Assembly: GCF_026213295.1 (NCBI RefSeq)
Contig: NC_079414.1
Coordinates: forward strand, 16,689,897-16,753,896
DNA: 64,000 bases
Source of the DNA: Gadus chalcogrammus
Lineage: Eukaryota; Chordata; Actinopteri; Gadiformes; Gadidae
Reading direction: 5' to 3'
Part shown: positions 22,926-36,347 of the stretch, piece after piece
Layout: each line of letters opens with the position of its first letter
How positions within the stretch are numbered: the stretch's first letter is position 1
Notes under the pieces: generated by a model
Databases searched by the model: none
What the model saw: the letters and a program-made list of their open reading frames with translations, nothing else
What the model was told of the DNA's origin: nothing
Translations under genes and position numbers: made by a program

Positions 22926-24418
22926 ATATAACCAGTGAAGAAGAGCTTATGCTCCATCCTTTTGCCAAAATATCCTATGTATTTAGAGGATTCAATTAGA
23001 ATGGAGCCTCACACACTTTTTAATCAAAGTGTAAAATAGTGTAGCCAAGTGGCAGTTTGTGGATGAGAGGGATTATGTTAAATGGTTGTGCATTCTTTAA
23101 AACATCCATGGTCTGGAGACTTTCGTGTTTGAGGACGTTCCCTGTTCGATAACTAAAAGTAGGCTATCATTCGTTTGGAGAAAATTGGTATCATGAATGA
23201 AGCTAAACACTGGCTTGGAGCGCTGACTGCTATCGAGATGAATGATCATTACATGTAAAAGCTAGCGATAATTACAGGTCTATGGATGTCGTTTTGTCTA
23301 CAGTCCCATTCAGCCCCGTGATGTGTAATTATTTGATGAACAACAATCACGTTCAATGTAAAAAAATATATATCAATAGAATTACAGACTCAACTAAATA
23401 CAGTTGATTAACTGTCAAGTGTCATGTTCTTAAATCTTGAAATTAACTTTGAGCTACTCAGTGCTGTTGTAGTCGTCGACATTTCTTAAGATCGTACTGG
23501 TACAAGATACAGGTCAGTGCTGGCCACCGTGGTGGTTCGAAAGGGAGGGGTGAGGGGGAGGGATTCAGTTGGTTGCAATTTGAAACTTCACAGCTAGATG
23601 CTATTAAATTAGACATTTTTCACAATGCACCAATAACCTCCATCCCTGCTCAACCACCTAAAAACCACGTAAAAAACCTGAAGCAAAGATTCACAAATTG
23701 GGCTAAACTTTTTATCACTAACTGCAAGTCTATAAGCTGCTAATGAAGGTCATTACTAAAACTAGCAAACGATTGCCTGAACAAAGACTACCCCCTGTAG
23801 GGGGCTTCTTCTCTCCGTGATCAGTAAGAATCTGTTGGAACACAGGAGGGATGCGGGGGTGGGGTTGGAGCAGCCAGAGAACCGCTGAGCCCAGTGGTCT
23901 AATTAAGCACCCCCCCGCCCCACCATCTCCTGTCCACGTGCTAATTAATAGTGGAGGGCGAGGGAGGCTCTGCCGACAACCAGGCGAGGGTGTAAAATAG
24001 GGCTGCGTAAGCACGGAGCCTTGCGGCTCTCCAGGTGACTGCCAAAGCCTCTTTCATCATCCGGACAGCCAGCACAAGTCACTGATCATACACCCGGGCG
24101 GCTGCCACACGTCCCCAGCAACCAGAAGGAACAGAAGCGAAAAAGAAAATCTATACTCTGTCATAGAGAAAGGGAATGGGGGTGGGGTCAGAAGTGATCT
24201 CGTTATTCCAGCCACCAATCTCCCTCTGTTATAACGTCCAACACTGGCTGACCACCAGTCTCACCACCAACATTGCCATAAGCACCCATGTGGCAGGGAG
24301 AGACCAGCCAAGACCTTCCTCAGTCATTGAGAGACAAGATGGGGAGAAGCACTGATCTCAAGGCAGACACAGCTCGGCTGCAGTGTGCTGTTGCTGCTGC
24401 CAATATCTTACTCTGATA

Positions 24419-24752
24419 CAGAGAGAGAGGGAGAGAGAGGGAGAAAGAGGGAGAGCGAGAGAGGGAAAAGAGAGAGAGGGAGAGAGAGGGAGAGAGAGGG
24501 AGGGAGAGATACGGAAAAGAGAGAGAGGGAGATAGAAGAAGTGAGTGAGGGCGAGAGAGAGGGAAAAGAGAGAGGGAGAGAGAGGGAGGGAGAGTGGGAA
24601 AAGAGCGAGAGAAGGAGACAGAGGAAGTGAGAGAGGGAGCGAGAGAGGGAAAATAGAGAGGGAGAGAGAGGGAGGGAGAAAGTGAGCGAGAGAGAGAAGG
24701 AAAGAGAGAGAGGGAGAAAGAGACAGATTGAGAGAGGGAGAGATGGAAAGAG
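24419..24752. repeat. GA-rich block with GAGAGAGGGA units
   Basis: Imperfect purine repeat dominated by GAGAGAGGGA and GGAAAAGAGAGA words. Open frames on both strands here are simple-sequence artefacts. Confidence 0.9.
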
Positions 24753-25162
24753 AGAGAGTCCGGAGCTGGCTGTTCAAGCTTCTGTCTGTCAACGAGGTGC
24801 CGCAGATCAGTGCCAATGTCCCTCGTCTGAACCTCTCAGACCACCCGCCAAAGGAGCCAGCTTACTTTGCAAGGGTGGCCGTGCGAGTCCCAAGTTCTGT
24901 GAACACAAGAGCCACATGGCTCTATCCACTATGTGTTGAATCCAGAACCCACAATCTATGCCTCCCCACCTCCAGTCTGTCCTCCAAATGCGTCTGAAAC
25001 TCTTGGTTGGCACAGAATGACTTAATAGTTATCTCAGAGTGTGGTGGACAGCATGCAAGACCACACATTCTGGCGAGGGTGGATTCAGTGTTCTCTCCAG
25101 CAAAGCTGTGGAACAGAGGGTCCCTAGCTTTCATGTAACCTCTTTATCCACTTTGTATCCTC

Positions 25163-25285
<123 letters not shown>

Positions 25286-27290
25286 CTTTCTAGCGGGTGT
25301 TCTTCCATTGAACAATAATGGCAGAATAATTTGAAAGCAGTGTTAATGACAGATATCGCCAAATCAGTGGTTGACTGGGAGGTTCAATTAAACATAGATA
25401 AATAAGTGAAGGACACCCCACCCATTTTTAAAAGACAGATTTAAGTGGGAGTGCATACGTTAATGAAAGATAAATGCTTTTGCTTTGTGTGTACATTTAC
25501 CAAAGGGTTTCCAGTGGAATACAAAGGACAGATATTGATTACACCCCTAGCTGTGTCCATCCAGAGACAGCCTGCACTGCCCACTGCTCCGGTCTGCCAA
25601 GTTCTCCCATTGCAGATCTCTTTTTTTAATGGTTATGGGAAGAGCTCCCTCCCTCTCCTCAGTGTCCTGGGAACAAAGACGAATGGCTCTTTTATTGCAT
25701 TCTTGGTAACACCAGCCCTCTCTTGCTCTTTCTTCTTCGTTTCTTTTCTCATTGTTTTCTTTGTTGAAGCAGTAGCGTTGTCTGTTGATTGACGAAGTCT
25801 CTAATCGGATCGAATTTTCCTCTTTTAAAATTCGCCAGGTATGCTGACAAACAAGGTTTAGTTGGGCGTAAGTTTGCCACATCACGAAAAAGCCCTTATA
25901 GTTTTGATCACTTAAATGCCATGCCAAAACCAACATCGTTACTGCCAACGGTCAGAACTTCTCTTTTTAGTGAACCTTCATGAAAAAATATCACACATAG
26001 TTAAATTGTCATTCAAAGTAAACACACATTAACACCAAATAAAGAGACTCTAAATACTCAGTGGAATTCGAAGCGGAAACATCAAGTTAGAATTTATTCC
26101 CGTTTCTGACGATGAGTGACAAAATGGCGGGATTCCAGGTCAAAGTCAGCAGAGGCTCATTGAAGTCCGACGCAGGTCAGCCAGGCGGAAAATTGGAAAC
26201 TTCAAGCTACAGTGAGTCATTAACTAAGTCAAATATGAAACAAAAAAAGTGCCGTCTCCCAGCGGAACTTATTCTAGTCTAATCTCTCATTCAAAGGAAA
26301 ATTATTTCACTTCAGTGGACTCTCATACAAAAAATATGCAAAACTCTTATCATCATAGTATAGCGCGTGTAAGCAGATAAAACCGACCATCTTCAGCAAA
26401 TTCGCTCCCGCGTGCGAAGCCTCCAACCATTTTCCCATCAACGCCGTCCGTTTTTATAACCCCACTTCAGCCTTGCCTCCTTTTTTATATTGTTGAGCGC
26501 CAAACTCCTGTGGAGCTAATTGGAACTGGCGTGCTTTGTAATGACTTTGCAATCCATGCGAAAGGCTTACAGAATAATCACCCTTCATTTCCTGCGGCAT
26601 CACTCAAGTGACCGTGGACGCAGGATCCTCCTCCTGCGTGTATGGCCGCCCTGCGTTCGAAAGAGCCGCGGCAGCACAATTCAAACGAGTACTGCTGATA
26701 CGGCTGCTCCTTACTGTAGTAGTGAGCGAGTGGGAAAGGGCTGGCACGTGATTAAGCCTGCATGCATGCAAAGCTTCATTATGTGTGTTTGTGTGTGGGC
26801 TATATGGGTGTGTATCCGTTTGTCTGTGTAATGAATGAGAGTGTGCATTTGCGAAGCTGAAATATCGGCCGTTCAGGATGACCCCTCATTTGCTCTGAAA
26901 AATAAAAGCCCTTGGTTTTTTCGGGAAGTAGGGATCTACTCAATCGGTCAACCTTTTGCTTTTCAATTGAAATAGAAAAGTAGAGGGTAAGAGTTGTGGA
27001 TGACTCAGAGAAAACAAGGCACAGGAACCGAGGTCAACAGGAAGGTCATTCGCTGCACTAGCATCCTGGACAGAGGTCCTACCAGTGGAATATGAAAATC
27101 TATTTACTTAATATCTACTTATGACCAACCCTCATCTTGGTTCTATAAACAGCTGTCATTTCTGCTATTACTATTATATGTACTATAAGCAATGTATTTC
27201 CAACCGCTTTAGTTTGTATATAACCAACTGTTAGTTTGAATATAACCAAAGATAAATAAAGTCTGTATAACTGTATAAACTAATTGTGTT

Positions 27291-27357
27291 TTAATGGTAT
27301 AATGGTATTTTATGATACCATGGTATTCTATGATACCATTATACCACATAATGGTAT
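27291..27357. repeat. Nested inverted repeats (cruciform-prone)
   Basis: GGTATAATGGTAT at 27296-27308 is the exact reverse complement of 27333-27345. Between and overlapping them are two tandem 18-bp units, TGGTATTTTATGATACCA and TGGTATTCTATGATACCA, each itself an inverted repeat. A third ATACC..GGTAT pair follows to the right. Confidence 0.85.
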
Positions 27358-27409
27358 AATTTTTCACTCTCACTGTTCTAGTCAGTATGTTTTAGTTTGT
27401 GTCGTAATT

Positions 27410-27720
27410 ATTGTAGTGTGTACTGAGTGTTTTATATCTTGTATGGTAAACCTTCTAGTGAATGTAATAAAGTTTGTACAGCAACAGTTCAAGCCGGTAT
27501 GCTGTAGTTTGTGTAGTAACCCTTCTAGTGACTTTAATACAGTTTGTACAGCAACAGTTCAAGCCAGTATGCTGTAGTTTGTGTAGTAACCCTTCTAGTG
27601 ACTTTAATACAGTTTGTACAGCAACAGTTCAAGTCAGTATGTTGTAGTTTGTGTAGTAACCCTTCTAGTGATTGAAATACAGTTTGTACAGCAACAGTTC
27701 TAGCCAGTATGTCATCGTTT
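27410..27720. repeat. 70-bp tandem repeat close to the E6 donor
   Basis: The word GCAACAGTTC lies at 27481, 27551, 27621 and 27691, an exact 70-bp period. Units contain GTTTGTGTAGTAACCCTTCT, AGTGACTTTAATACAGTTTG and TACAGCAACAGTTCAAGCC. A more diverged partial copy precedes them. The array ends about 40 bp inside the intron from the E6 splice donor. Confidence 0.93.
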
Positions 27721-27759
27721 GTATTGGAGTGGCTTTGCTGTGGGTCGGTTGGGTCCTAC

Positions 27760-27868
27760 CTCTTCTTCTCGGCTTGGTAGCGGCTCAGAAGTTTCTGCAG
27801 CCCGCCATTCTTGAATCCCTGGTAGTGGGCTGCCGGAGCGCCCACTGTGACCACGTCGTAGGCAGCGT
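27760..27868 (-). CDS. inpp4b: inpp4b exon E6
   Basis: The acceptor is GTGTGCACAG (AG at 27869-27870) and the donor is AGAG/GTAGGA at 27760/27759. Two bases complete an Asp codon split with E5, then the exon reads [35 protein letters not shown], and ends after two bases of the next codon. It is 109 bp. [15 protein letters not shown] is a hallmark INPP4 segment. Confidence 0.95.
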
Positions 27869-28338
27869 CTGTGCACACAGAGCAGCGAGACAAATCGAGA
27901 GGATTCACCAGTCCCACTCACACAGCATGCCATCATACCCCTAAACCCAGAGACAGAGTCCCTTGCAAAAAAACGACAACTGGAGGAAAACAGAATCAGG
28001 GGATGTAAGTTGTTGTTTTGTTTCTGAAAGGTTGAAACAGTTTTCCGTCGCTGCTCCCTTGTGAATGTTTGCAGCCTGGCGTGAAAACGGATCTCTCCAG
28101 ATTAATTCCGACACATGTGCCTTTGGAACTCTTTCACAGACGCGCGTTGCGTGGGAAATGCGGTAAGCTCATTGTGATGGGTTCACATCACAGCCCCCTG
28201 AATCCCTTCCCGTATTCCTTCCCGGGCGCCCCCTGCGGTCTCCACATGGCTCTGGTACCGCGTTGAACAAGAAGGACAACCAATGTCACGCCGCTTCATT
28301 CCAATTTGCACAGCGCCGTCAAAAAGTAAATAAAACAC

Positions 28339-28348
28339 TCACGCACGC

Positions 28349-28442
<94 letters not shown>
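28339..28442. repeat. (CA)n microsatellite
   Basis: CA array with a few CG variants at its left end and a core of about 44 units. Confidence 0.96.
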
Positions 28443-28443
<1 letters not shown>

Positions 28444-29954
28444 GACGGCGCGGCGGCTAGCACAGAGGTGCTTAAAACAGGCCTTGTTTCAGATGAGTAA
28501 TGGATAAGCCTGACACTTATATCAGAGCAACTCAGGAGTGGAGAGGAGGGGTTATGGGGGATTATGGTGCTGAATATTTTCGGGGGGTTGGTTTTAGTGC
28601 CAGGTCAGTTAATGAACACCCTGGGGGAAAGGCCACTGGTAGCTCTGCTCTCGGCGTTGAGGAGGCTGTTCTGAAGAGCTGTTCAAAACACAAAACTAAT
28701 GACACAGCTCTGCTGCAGATGTGGCCCCAGCAATGCAGATGACAGGGTGGCTGGACTGGCTCCCCTCCAACCCCGAAGCGCTGACTTAATGGACACTGGG
28801 GTAAATAGGGGGGAGTGGTTGGGGAATGAAGGGGTTAATGGTGTCTTCCCACTAATGCAGATCCCACAGAATTCCCAAATCATTATCCCAGTGCCTGGCC
28901 GATGCGCCCCCCCTGCCTGCCACACGTTAGGCCCCTGGAGTTATAAACTACCGACTTCCCCTTAATTGGTTCTGCTGCAACAGCCGCAGACTGAAATACA
29001 ATGGTGGGTCTCTGAACATCAATCACAGTGGCCAATTTGTGCTGTATTTGTCTGGCCTCCCCCTTTCTTTGGTCCCCTTCCCTATAAATTGCCAGGGAAA
29101 CGAGCGGGCTGAGAGAACTCTCTCACACTTTCCCACACAGAAAAAGAAATTGATTGTGGCAGTGTGGAGATAAGTTGTTATAATTCATACCCACCACCTA
29201 TCCTGCTGTTAAGCAGTGATAAAACACCCTTTTTACAAGGTTCAAATGAGTGCCGAACAACGTGTTTATCGCAGTGGCGTCAAGCCCGGCTATTAGCCTT
29301 TGAAATATTTCTGCAAAATGTCACTTTCAAGGATGAAAACTGAGGTATAGTAAATCATCAAGAACCTGCCCTGGAGATGACCTGATAGATTTCTTTAGGA
29401 ATCCTCTGTAAACCTTCATGACAAATTGGGGACGTGAGGAATTGGACAGGGGGAAGTAAAAGATTACCCCTGTGAATTCAACTTTTTGAAAGATCTGTCT
29501 TGTTGCACCGTGGATAAATAACTTTGCTTTTATAAATAATGAAAGCTTAAAGGATGAGGTCTGCGTATTTCTGCAATTCTTTTTTTTTTCACTGCCGGTA
29601 GCCTCCATGAAACACAACAATTTATTTTCCTGCTGATCACATTCATCACTTGTTTAGTGATCGACAGATACTGAGCGACACACAGAGATTTCCATTGTTC
29701 AAACCGCGGGTTTGCTTTCGTCTACGAAATCTATCCATGTGATTAATTACACTTTCACACAACACCAAAAGGCTGCTGTTGAACGGGCAGTGAGGCAGAG
29801 ACAGTAAACAAACGTCAGAAGGTAGGATCCTGTGAGTTGTATCTTCTTGAATCTTCCCTAGAATCACTTAACACCGTTTTCTCGAAGGGATGGGTTTTGC
29901 TACCAAAACAGGACGTTTGTACAAAGTCTACCATAGCAGAGGAAAGTGCCTATC

Positions 29955-30140
29955 TGCCATTATTTATTTACCATTTACAATTTAGCCATTTGGCAGACGC
30001 TTTTATTCCAAGCAATTTAGAGTGAATCTTGTCAGAAGTAAATCGTAGGAGGCAGCCATGCGTTAGACATTTTGCAGACATTGGGACTCGAACTCAGCAC
30101 CTGGGATTGAAAAACATTTGACACTAGACTATCCTGCATC
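29955..30140. mobile_element. SINE-like/tRNA-like teleost repeat remnant
   Basis: CATTTGGCAGACGCTTTTAT then CCAAGCAATTTAGAGTG resembles the very common teleost block (GCAGACGCTTTTATCCAAAGCGACTTA). It is followed about 70 bp later by GGGACTCGAACTCAGCACC, a reversed tRNA B-box-like word. The exact family is not assignable. Confidence 0.55.
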
Positions 30141-30437
30141 CATTGTTCTTTCTTGGACAACAGTCAAAGTACACAGCACCAGGGCCAAGTGTCGATCCGC
30201 CCTAATCTTGTTCTAGGTCTGTACGTGTTGATGTCAGCGATAAGATTAAAAACCTACAATCCCTGACCTGTCCTTATCCTTATCCCCTATCCATTTGTTC
30301 GCCAACAAACAAGGCTACTGTAGGATGACGAGATGGATGCGACGGGATACTTTCAGTATCTTATGTTCCATTTTACGGGACACAATGGCTTCAGAACCTC
30401 AGGACATTCAGAATGTCCTCCTCGAGCGGTCGAGTAC

Positions 30438-30542
30438 CTGATTTTCTGGGGCAGGTCACCATCATCCTCTGTGTGTGGAGGTTGATTGGGATAAACTCCA
30501 GAGACTTCTGGGTTTTGCAGCAGCTCGGCTTGAAGGAAGGAC
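30438..30542 (-). CDS. inpp4b: inpp4b exon E5
   Basis: The acceptor is CCCTGCAG (AG at 30543-30544) and the donor is TCAG/GTACTC at 30438/30437. It starts with two bases completing a Gly codon, reads PSFKPSCCKTQKS, LEFIPINLHTQRMMVTC and PRKS, and ends one base into the next codon. It is 105 bp. The upstream pyrimidine tract is a C20 homopolymer (G20 on the plus strand). Confidence 0.93.
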
Positions 30543-33500
30543 CTGCAGGGCGGGCGGGGGGGGGGGGGGGGGGGGAGAAGAAGGGAAAGGACAAGAACAG
30601 AGTGTGAACTGTGTTGTTAAGCATAACAGTGTTGGTCAGTGAACTTTTTAAGAAGAAACCAGCCACAGCTGGGCGTGAGGCCAGCAGTGCTGTAGGACAC
30701 TATTAACGTACTTTAACTGATTTAACCTAGCTAGGGCTGGGCGAAAAACACAATAGAAAAGGCGATAATGCAACTATGTAACAGAACTTTTTCTTTAGAC
30801 GCATTAAGGCAGGCACGATATGCACCCGCTAGACGCTCATTTTCAATGAGACGAGCAGCACCGCATGGAGGACCGGTATCTTGTTGTCGGATAGCAACTA
30901 GCAATTAAACAAGCAAATAAACAATCACGACACTCAAAAACGACTGTGCACGAGATGAATTGTGGACAAGACGCGTCGTCGTTATGTTTAGTCACTGAGA
31001 CAATTAATGCTTGTCCTCCATTTAACGTAATTCCTCAATAAATCGCCCGATTTAATTTTTTTTATTTTTGCGCTTCTAAGAGTAGTCAATCATTTTCATT
31101 ATTCACACTTCCCCACGTAAGTTTAAACTATTGAAGTGTTACCTTATTGGACAAGGCCCCGCTAATTCCTTCTGCTCATGGGAAACAATCATATCCTATC
31201 TTCAAATGGTGCTTTAAAAATGAGAAGGACTTCCCCTTAATCCCGATTTGGACTCACCAATAAATAACGACTTTGTCCTAAAAAAAACATAAAACAGCCG
31301 TCAAAACACCCATTTTTATGCATAATCCTTTTAATGAGGGATTTGATGTATTTTACACTGACTATTTTATTCAAAAGCTCCAATTAACACCCTTCCTCTA
31401 CTCAACAGAGAAGCAACGTTATTCTGCACAGTATTCAAATGTAATCTCAAAGAGCACAATGGTTGAGCAAATCTCAAATATGTTAATTGTGATCTTTGAG
31501 ACCACAGATCATGTTGTGATGTTGGCGTAGAGCGACGATCAAAGGCTTTCAACACAACAACGTACAGACAAGAAATCGGGAAAGTTCTCATTATCTTTTA
31601 CAAATTTGCCATGTAATTAAAGAGCGGTCTGTTCACTTATCTCAAACGTTTAGGTTCCCTTTCATAAAATGTGACACAATTAGATATGGATGCTGTTTCA
31701 ATTTTCAACAACTAATAATGACATGTTCTGACTTTCACAGATAAGGAGAAACAATCATTTCACAGTTCCCACACACTCCACCAGCAGTTATCAGCACCAG
31801 CAGGGTATCTTGAATAGTGCCATGGCCATGCCAAGTGTCAGTAATCGTGTTTTTTTTTCTCTCTCATCACTGAGGGGAAGCTTGCTTATGTCGTTAAACG
31901 GACATGCTAGTTAACAAAGCACTATTAACCCGGCTTGTCTCTTTCGGCTGCTAACTCTCTGATTCCAACACCACACAGTCTGCCAATTAAGTTAGAGTCC
32001 TTAGTTAGTGTGGCAGGTTTGATCTCTTTTAACCGGAGCTGAGTCCATAAATCTTACTAAAGAGTCTTTCTTTTTAAGTGGGGTCTAAAGAGCTCTTGGG
32101 ATCCAGCCGAATGGACTCGTGGACATTTGTGGATCGGCAAATTAAACACAAAAGCACACAGGTGCCTTTTAGGCAAAAACTGAGAAAATTATCAAAACGC
32201 TGTGCCGTATGATTTGTTTCAGGGTGTAGGCTGAGCTTCAGCTCTCTTGAAGGATATCTTATGTAGTCATACATAAGTAACTCCACAGTTTAAGAAAGAG
32301 AGTTTGAAAACTCCTCCAAAAGTCTAGGCACTTTGGCTCCATTGGGAACTGGCCTTTATGAGATGGCTTTGCTGAGGCTTAGACATCAGCGGTTTTTAAC
32401 GCTTTCATGCTCGGTATTACACCTTGGTCTGTTGAAAGGCCACCAGGAACTTTTCTTTATGAGATGGTTCAGCTGAAGCTTGGACATCAGTGTTTTCTAA
32501 CAATTTCAAGTTAGGTATAAATCGTGCTACGCGTATAACTTCCAGTGGAATAAACAAGACAGAAAAAGAAGAGAAAGATCTTGATCATATGTGAGCATTA
32601 ATGCCTGTAAGTGTAGTTGTGTGTCTCTGTATGGTTTTCTTAGCAAGGTTGAACATGCAGTTGCATTTCACAAATGAAAAAAGGTAGTCAGAAATGACTG
32701 TGTGCAAGGACAGAAAAATACTAGTATAGGCAGGTTGCTGGCCTATGCAACGGAAGAAGCTGGGTGCGAATGTTAATAACCAATAGCTGGCATCTCGCTT
32801 CCTTTTTCCTCCTTCCCATCATTTCTCTTTAAAAAAAAAATCTAAATTGCAGTGTTTGCTTGGACTGTCAAACTGACTTCTTCCTGATTTCTTCAGGATA
32901 CAATGCAGTCACTGCGATTTGTGGGTAGTTCGTTTAATGACGTGAGTCATTGAGACAAGACGCAGTCATTCATGTGGTATTATTGACCAACTGCAGGCAT
33001 TAATTGTTTGATAAGATCGGCTGAGTACCTTTACAACCCCCTCAGTGATTGAAGCCTAATGCAGGGCTATCATCAGGTCACAAATATGCCTTTGTCCGGG
33101 TGAACATGCACATATGTATTTAATTTTAATTATACCAGGGATCTTAGCTCATTTAGCAATGTGCTCTGGATATCCTGTCTTATATAGGATACATGCCAAA
33201 ATTCTAACACCGACAATTATAGATCAATTATATAAATAGCTGACTGTAATCAGCGTTCAGAAATGAAAACCCAGTTTGAAATTGACTCAACGCAATATTA
33301 CATTTCATCTTCCAGAGCTAAACCAGGTTACCTCTACATGATCCTTACACACAAAGAAAACCTCCATAACAGCTTAACTAACAAGCTTCTGAAAAGTTTG
33401 ATTTGGTTTCCAACGAGATGTTTGAATTGAAACATCAATATGAAGACGCTTCTTCAAATAGCACCTGCACTTGTCTCATCACCGAGGATATGGTCATGAG

Positions 33501-34929
33501 TGGCAGCTGTGTACAGACACGTCTAGAGAACAGGGAGAGTCGAATGACGGGGAACAGGTTGCTGGAGGTCCAACAAACAACACCCATGACAGGATTACAA
33601 CAGCCTCTAATTGTCCCGCTCGCAAACAAAGGAGGTGGCGATGATTTATTCATGAGCGGAACAGTTATTAGAGCGTCTAAAGTGCGTGCTGAGGTCAGCC
33701 CGGCTCATTAAAAATGAATGGAAATGAAACACTAAGGATGTTGAACCTGAGCATGGAGAATCTGCCCTGGTCTCCCCGAGGACTGCTGTGCTCTCCTGCC
33801 GCCACTCCGTACGCGGAGTGATGTAGCGCTACCCCTCTTTTTTACTACTATCTTCGCTCTCTTCGGCTACTTCTTTTGCTCCTGATTCTGCTCAGCTCTC
33901 TCCTTGACACTCCTCCCACATCAGATGGCCCGCCACTTAAAACACATGGTGGAAATCAGCAGGGAAACAATGCAGGCTTCTGTTCGACAACTTGCTTATT
34001 CTTCTCAATAAGAAGCCCCTTTTAATTCAGACTACAGAAGCAGGGACTGTAAGCAGGGAAAAAGAATTGTCCCATTTCTGTCTACTCAGTTTTTTCCCCA
34101 TCTTACGCTATATGACATTTATATACCGTAAATGCCATTTGTTTGATGTCTCACAGTGAACTGACTGCATATATTCTTAGCACGGTGGCCCCGTTGGGAA
34201 CAGCACCCCTAACCTCGGTCGGCGTCCATGATCCATCTGTAATCCTCTGCCGAGGCCTCCTGGAGATTTTTGCTCCATCTTTCTTCACACCCGCCCACTC
34301 TACATGGGCTCAGATGCTCCCTCCCTGTACGCAAGTCCTCCACACCCCCCACACCCCCCCGCTCCGCCTCTCACCTCCCCTTTGATCACATTAGCTATCA
34401 ATAATTGATCCTCCTCCCCTGTGCTCCTGTCACTATGCGTTGTCGCGCCTCGGAGCCGGGCGCCGGGGTCCATCGCATGTCGCGTGACATCTGGCCGATG
34501 GCGTTCCAGAAGAAAAAGAACAAGGGAGTATTGTCAGGAACCATAACGATCTGCACCGCGTACTTCTTACCGTCCGAAACAACAACCTTGGTCTTTGCCG
34601 CTCACTCCCACCACCCCCCCAAGGGAGGCCCGGGCGTGCTGAGGGGAAGTGGCGAGGAGTCATCATTACTCAAACGGCTGGTCGCAGGGGAGCGCCACAC
34701 TGACAAACATCTCATTACAAGACAGTAGGGAGTCGTGGTCAAATCCATCACTTGCCAATGGCCACAGCGGCAAAGCCCAGAGTGAATAATCAATAAAGTT
34801 GAGGAGGATGGAGAAGAGAAAGATAGAAAAGGAGACAGAGACGAGAGAAATACGTTTGTATGTAATTTCCTCTTATCTAGAAATAACTGGATATTGTCGA
34901 GCATTGTTTGTGAATTGTACACTTTGGAA

Positions 34930-35040
34930 TTAGTTTAGGGGATGTTTGTATCCAAGGCATTGGACCTTGGGGACCGAACTCATACCCTTTCAACTGGGAG
35001 GCGAAGATTCTAACCACAACACTGTACAAACACTTGCTAT
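34930..35040. mobile_element. tRNA-like repeat remnant
   Basis: TATCCAAGGCATTGGACC, GGGGACCGAACTCATACC and then GGCGAAGATTCTAACCAC follow the layout of the GGGGATCGAACC..TTCTAACCAC teleost repeat. This copy is short and diverged. Confidence 0.45.
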
Positions 35041-36308
35041 TGGTTAATAACAAAAGTTGTCCCCGTTTCTTTCATTTGGTAGCATTCTTTTTTTTCCATC
35101 ATGTGCTCTGAGTACATACTATACACAAATGCAACAAAGCTGCAAGAAGTCTCCACAAAAGACTTGATTTATGGAGTAGATTGTGTATAATTTCACAATA
35201 ATAAGACAATTTTATTGTTGCATTTGAAAATAAATCCTCCATTGCTGCATTGTGCAAAGTTTTATGGTCAAGTAAATCAAACCTGAATGGCAACAAAAAT
35301 GAAGCAAGAAATGTAATTTTTTTCTTATTTATGAAAATAGGAAGATTGCTCCAAATTTTTGATTGATATTTGCTCCAATGACTTGATTGGATGCTTACAA
35401 ATAAAACCAAGTATCCAAAGTCGCCTGATGGAACCAATTTGATGTCAAGAGTAAAGATCAACATACGCCCCAGGCTAAGGCGACGATTGGCTCTCTTTGA
35501 ATGGGACGGTGACATTGTCATCTCGGACACAGCAGAACTTCTGGAGGGAGACCCTTACACAAAACATCCAAGGGGCAGAGAAACTCTTTGTTTTCTTTTT
35601 GTTTCTGTTTCGAGTTGTTCTACTGGAGATACTCATGGATTTCAGAAAGGGATTTTAATAAGGGTATTTCTGCAGGGGCCAGCACGGGGTGATATGAAAC
35701 CTTTACAGACACTTTTTTTTTTTACAGTTTACTACTGCTGGCCTAGTTTGTTGTTCGCCAATTACACGCTTACAGATCCACGCCTCCAGCAAAACGGTTG
35801 GTCGTAACAAATATGAAGAGAAAGATAGTGAAACCTCCCGTACTCCCAGATTTGTGCTGGTCTGCCCTCAGATATTAATCTAAAGTTATATTTGTGAGAC
35901 TACTGACAATGTAACAGTAAAGCCTTTTATTTTAGATGATGAAAGTCTACATTACAAAGTCTATGCTAACTAAAACTATAAATGCAAAATATCGTATCAT
36001 TAGATCTGTGAAACACAGGCCATGTCCTTTGAAAGCCCAAAACATTTTAAGTGGGAATGTAATTATGTTTGTCTTTGCGAGGGAGTGTAAGTGTGTCTCT
36101 CTTTATGTCTATTAAAGTTGATCAGCATAAAAGTTGCAGATGTTTTCAAGTGTTTGTGTGTGTGTATTTGTGTGTTTTTCTTTTTATATCCATAAGTTTT
36201 GGTATGCAAATGGAAAATATATATATGGCAACTATGTAACTATGTAGGTTCTGGGCATGTGTTTTGCATGTTTGAAGGCAATTCTATGAAGGTGTGTATC
36301 TATGTATG

Positions 36309-36336
36309 TGCGTGTGTGTGTGTGTGTGCGTGTGTA
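36309..36336. repeat. Short (GT)n tract downstream of E4
   Basis: GTGCGTGTGTGTGTGTGTGT-type tract on the plus strand, hence (CA)n in the inpp4b transcript, starting about a dozen bases into the intron after E4. Confidence 0.85.
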
Positions 36337-36347
36337 AGGAGGCGTAC

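Larger units (their letters stand above)
27869..30437 (-). other. Intron E5/E6
   Basis: Contains a (CA)n array at 28339-28442 and a SINE-like remnant at about 29955-30140. No exon was recognised. G-rich patches at 28540-28640 and 28795-28840 have no assignable function. Confidence 0.72.
30543..36347 (-). other. Intron E4/E5
   Basis: This 5.8-kb intron has few simple repeats. It starts (3' end) with G20 at 30556-30575. A tRNA-like repeat remnant lies at about 34930-35040. A short (CA) tract on the transcript strand lies at 36309-36336, next to E4. No exon is seen in 30600-34900 or 35050-36300. Several AT-rich stretches look like ordinary vertebrate non-coding DNA and could include conserved elements that I cannot detect without comparison. 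Confidence 0.7.
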
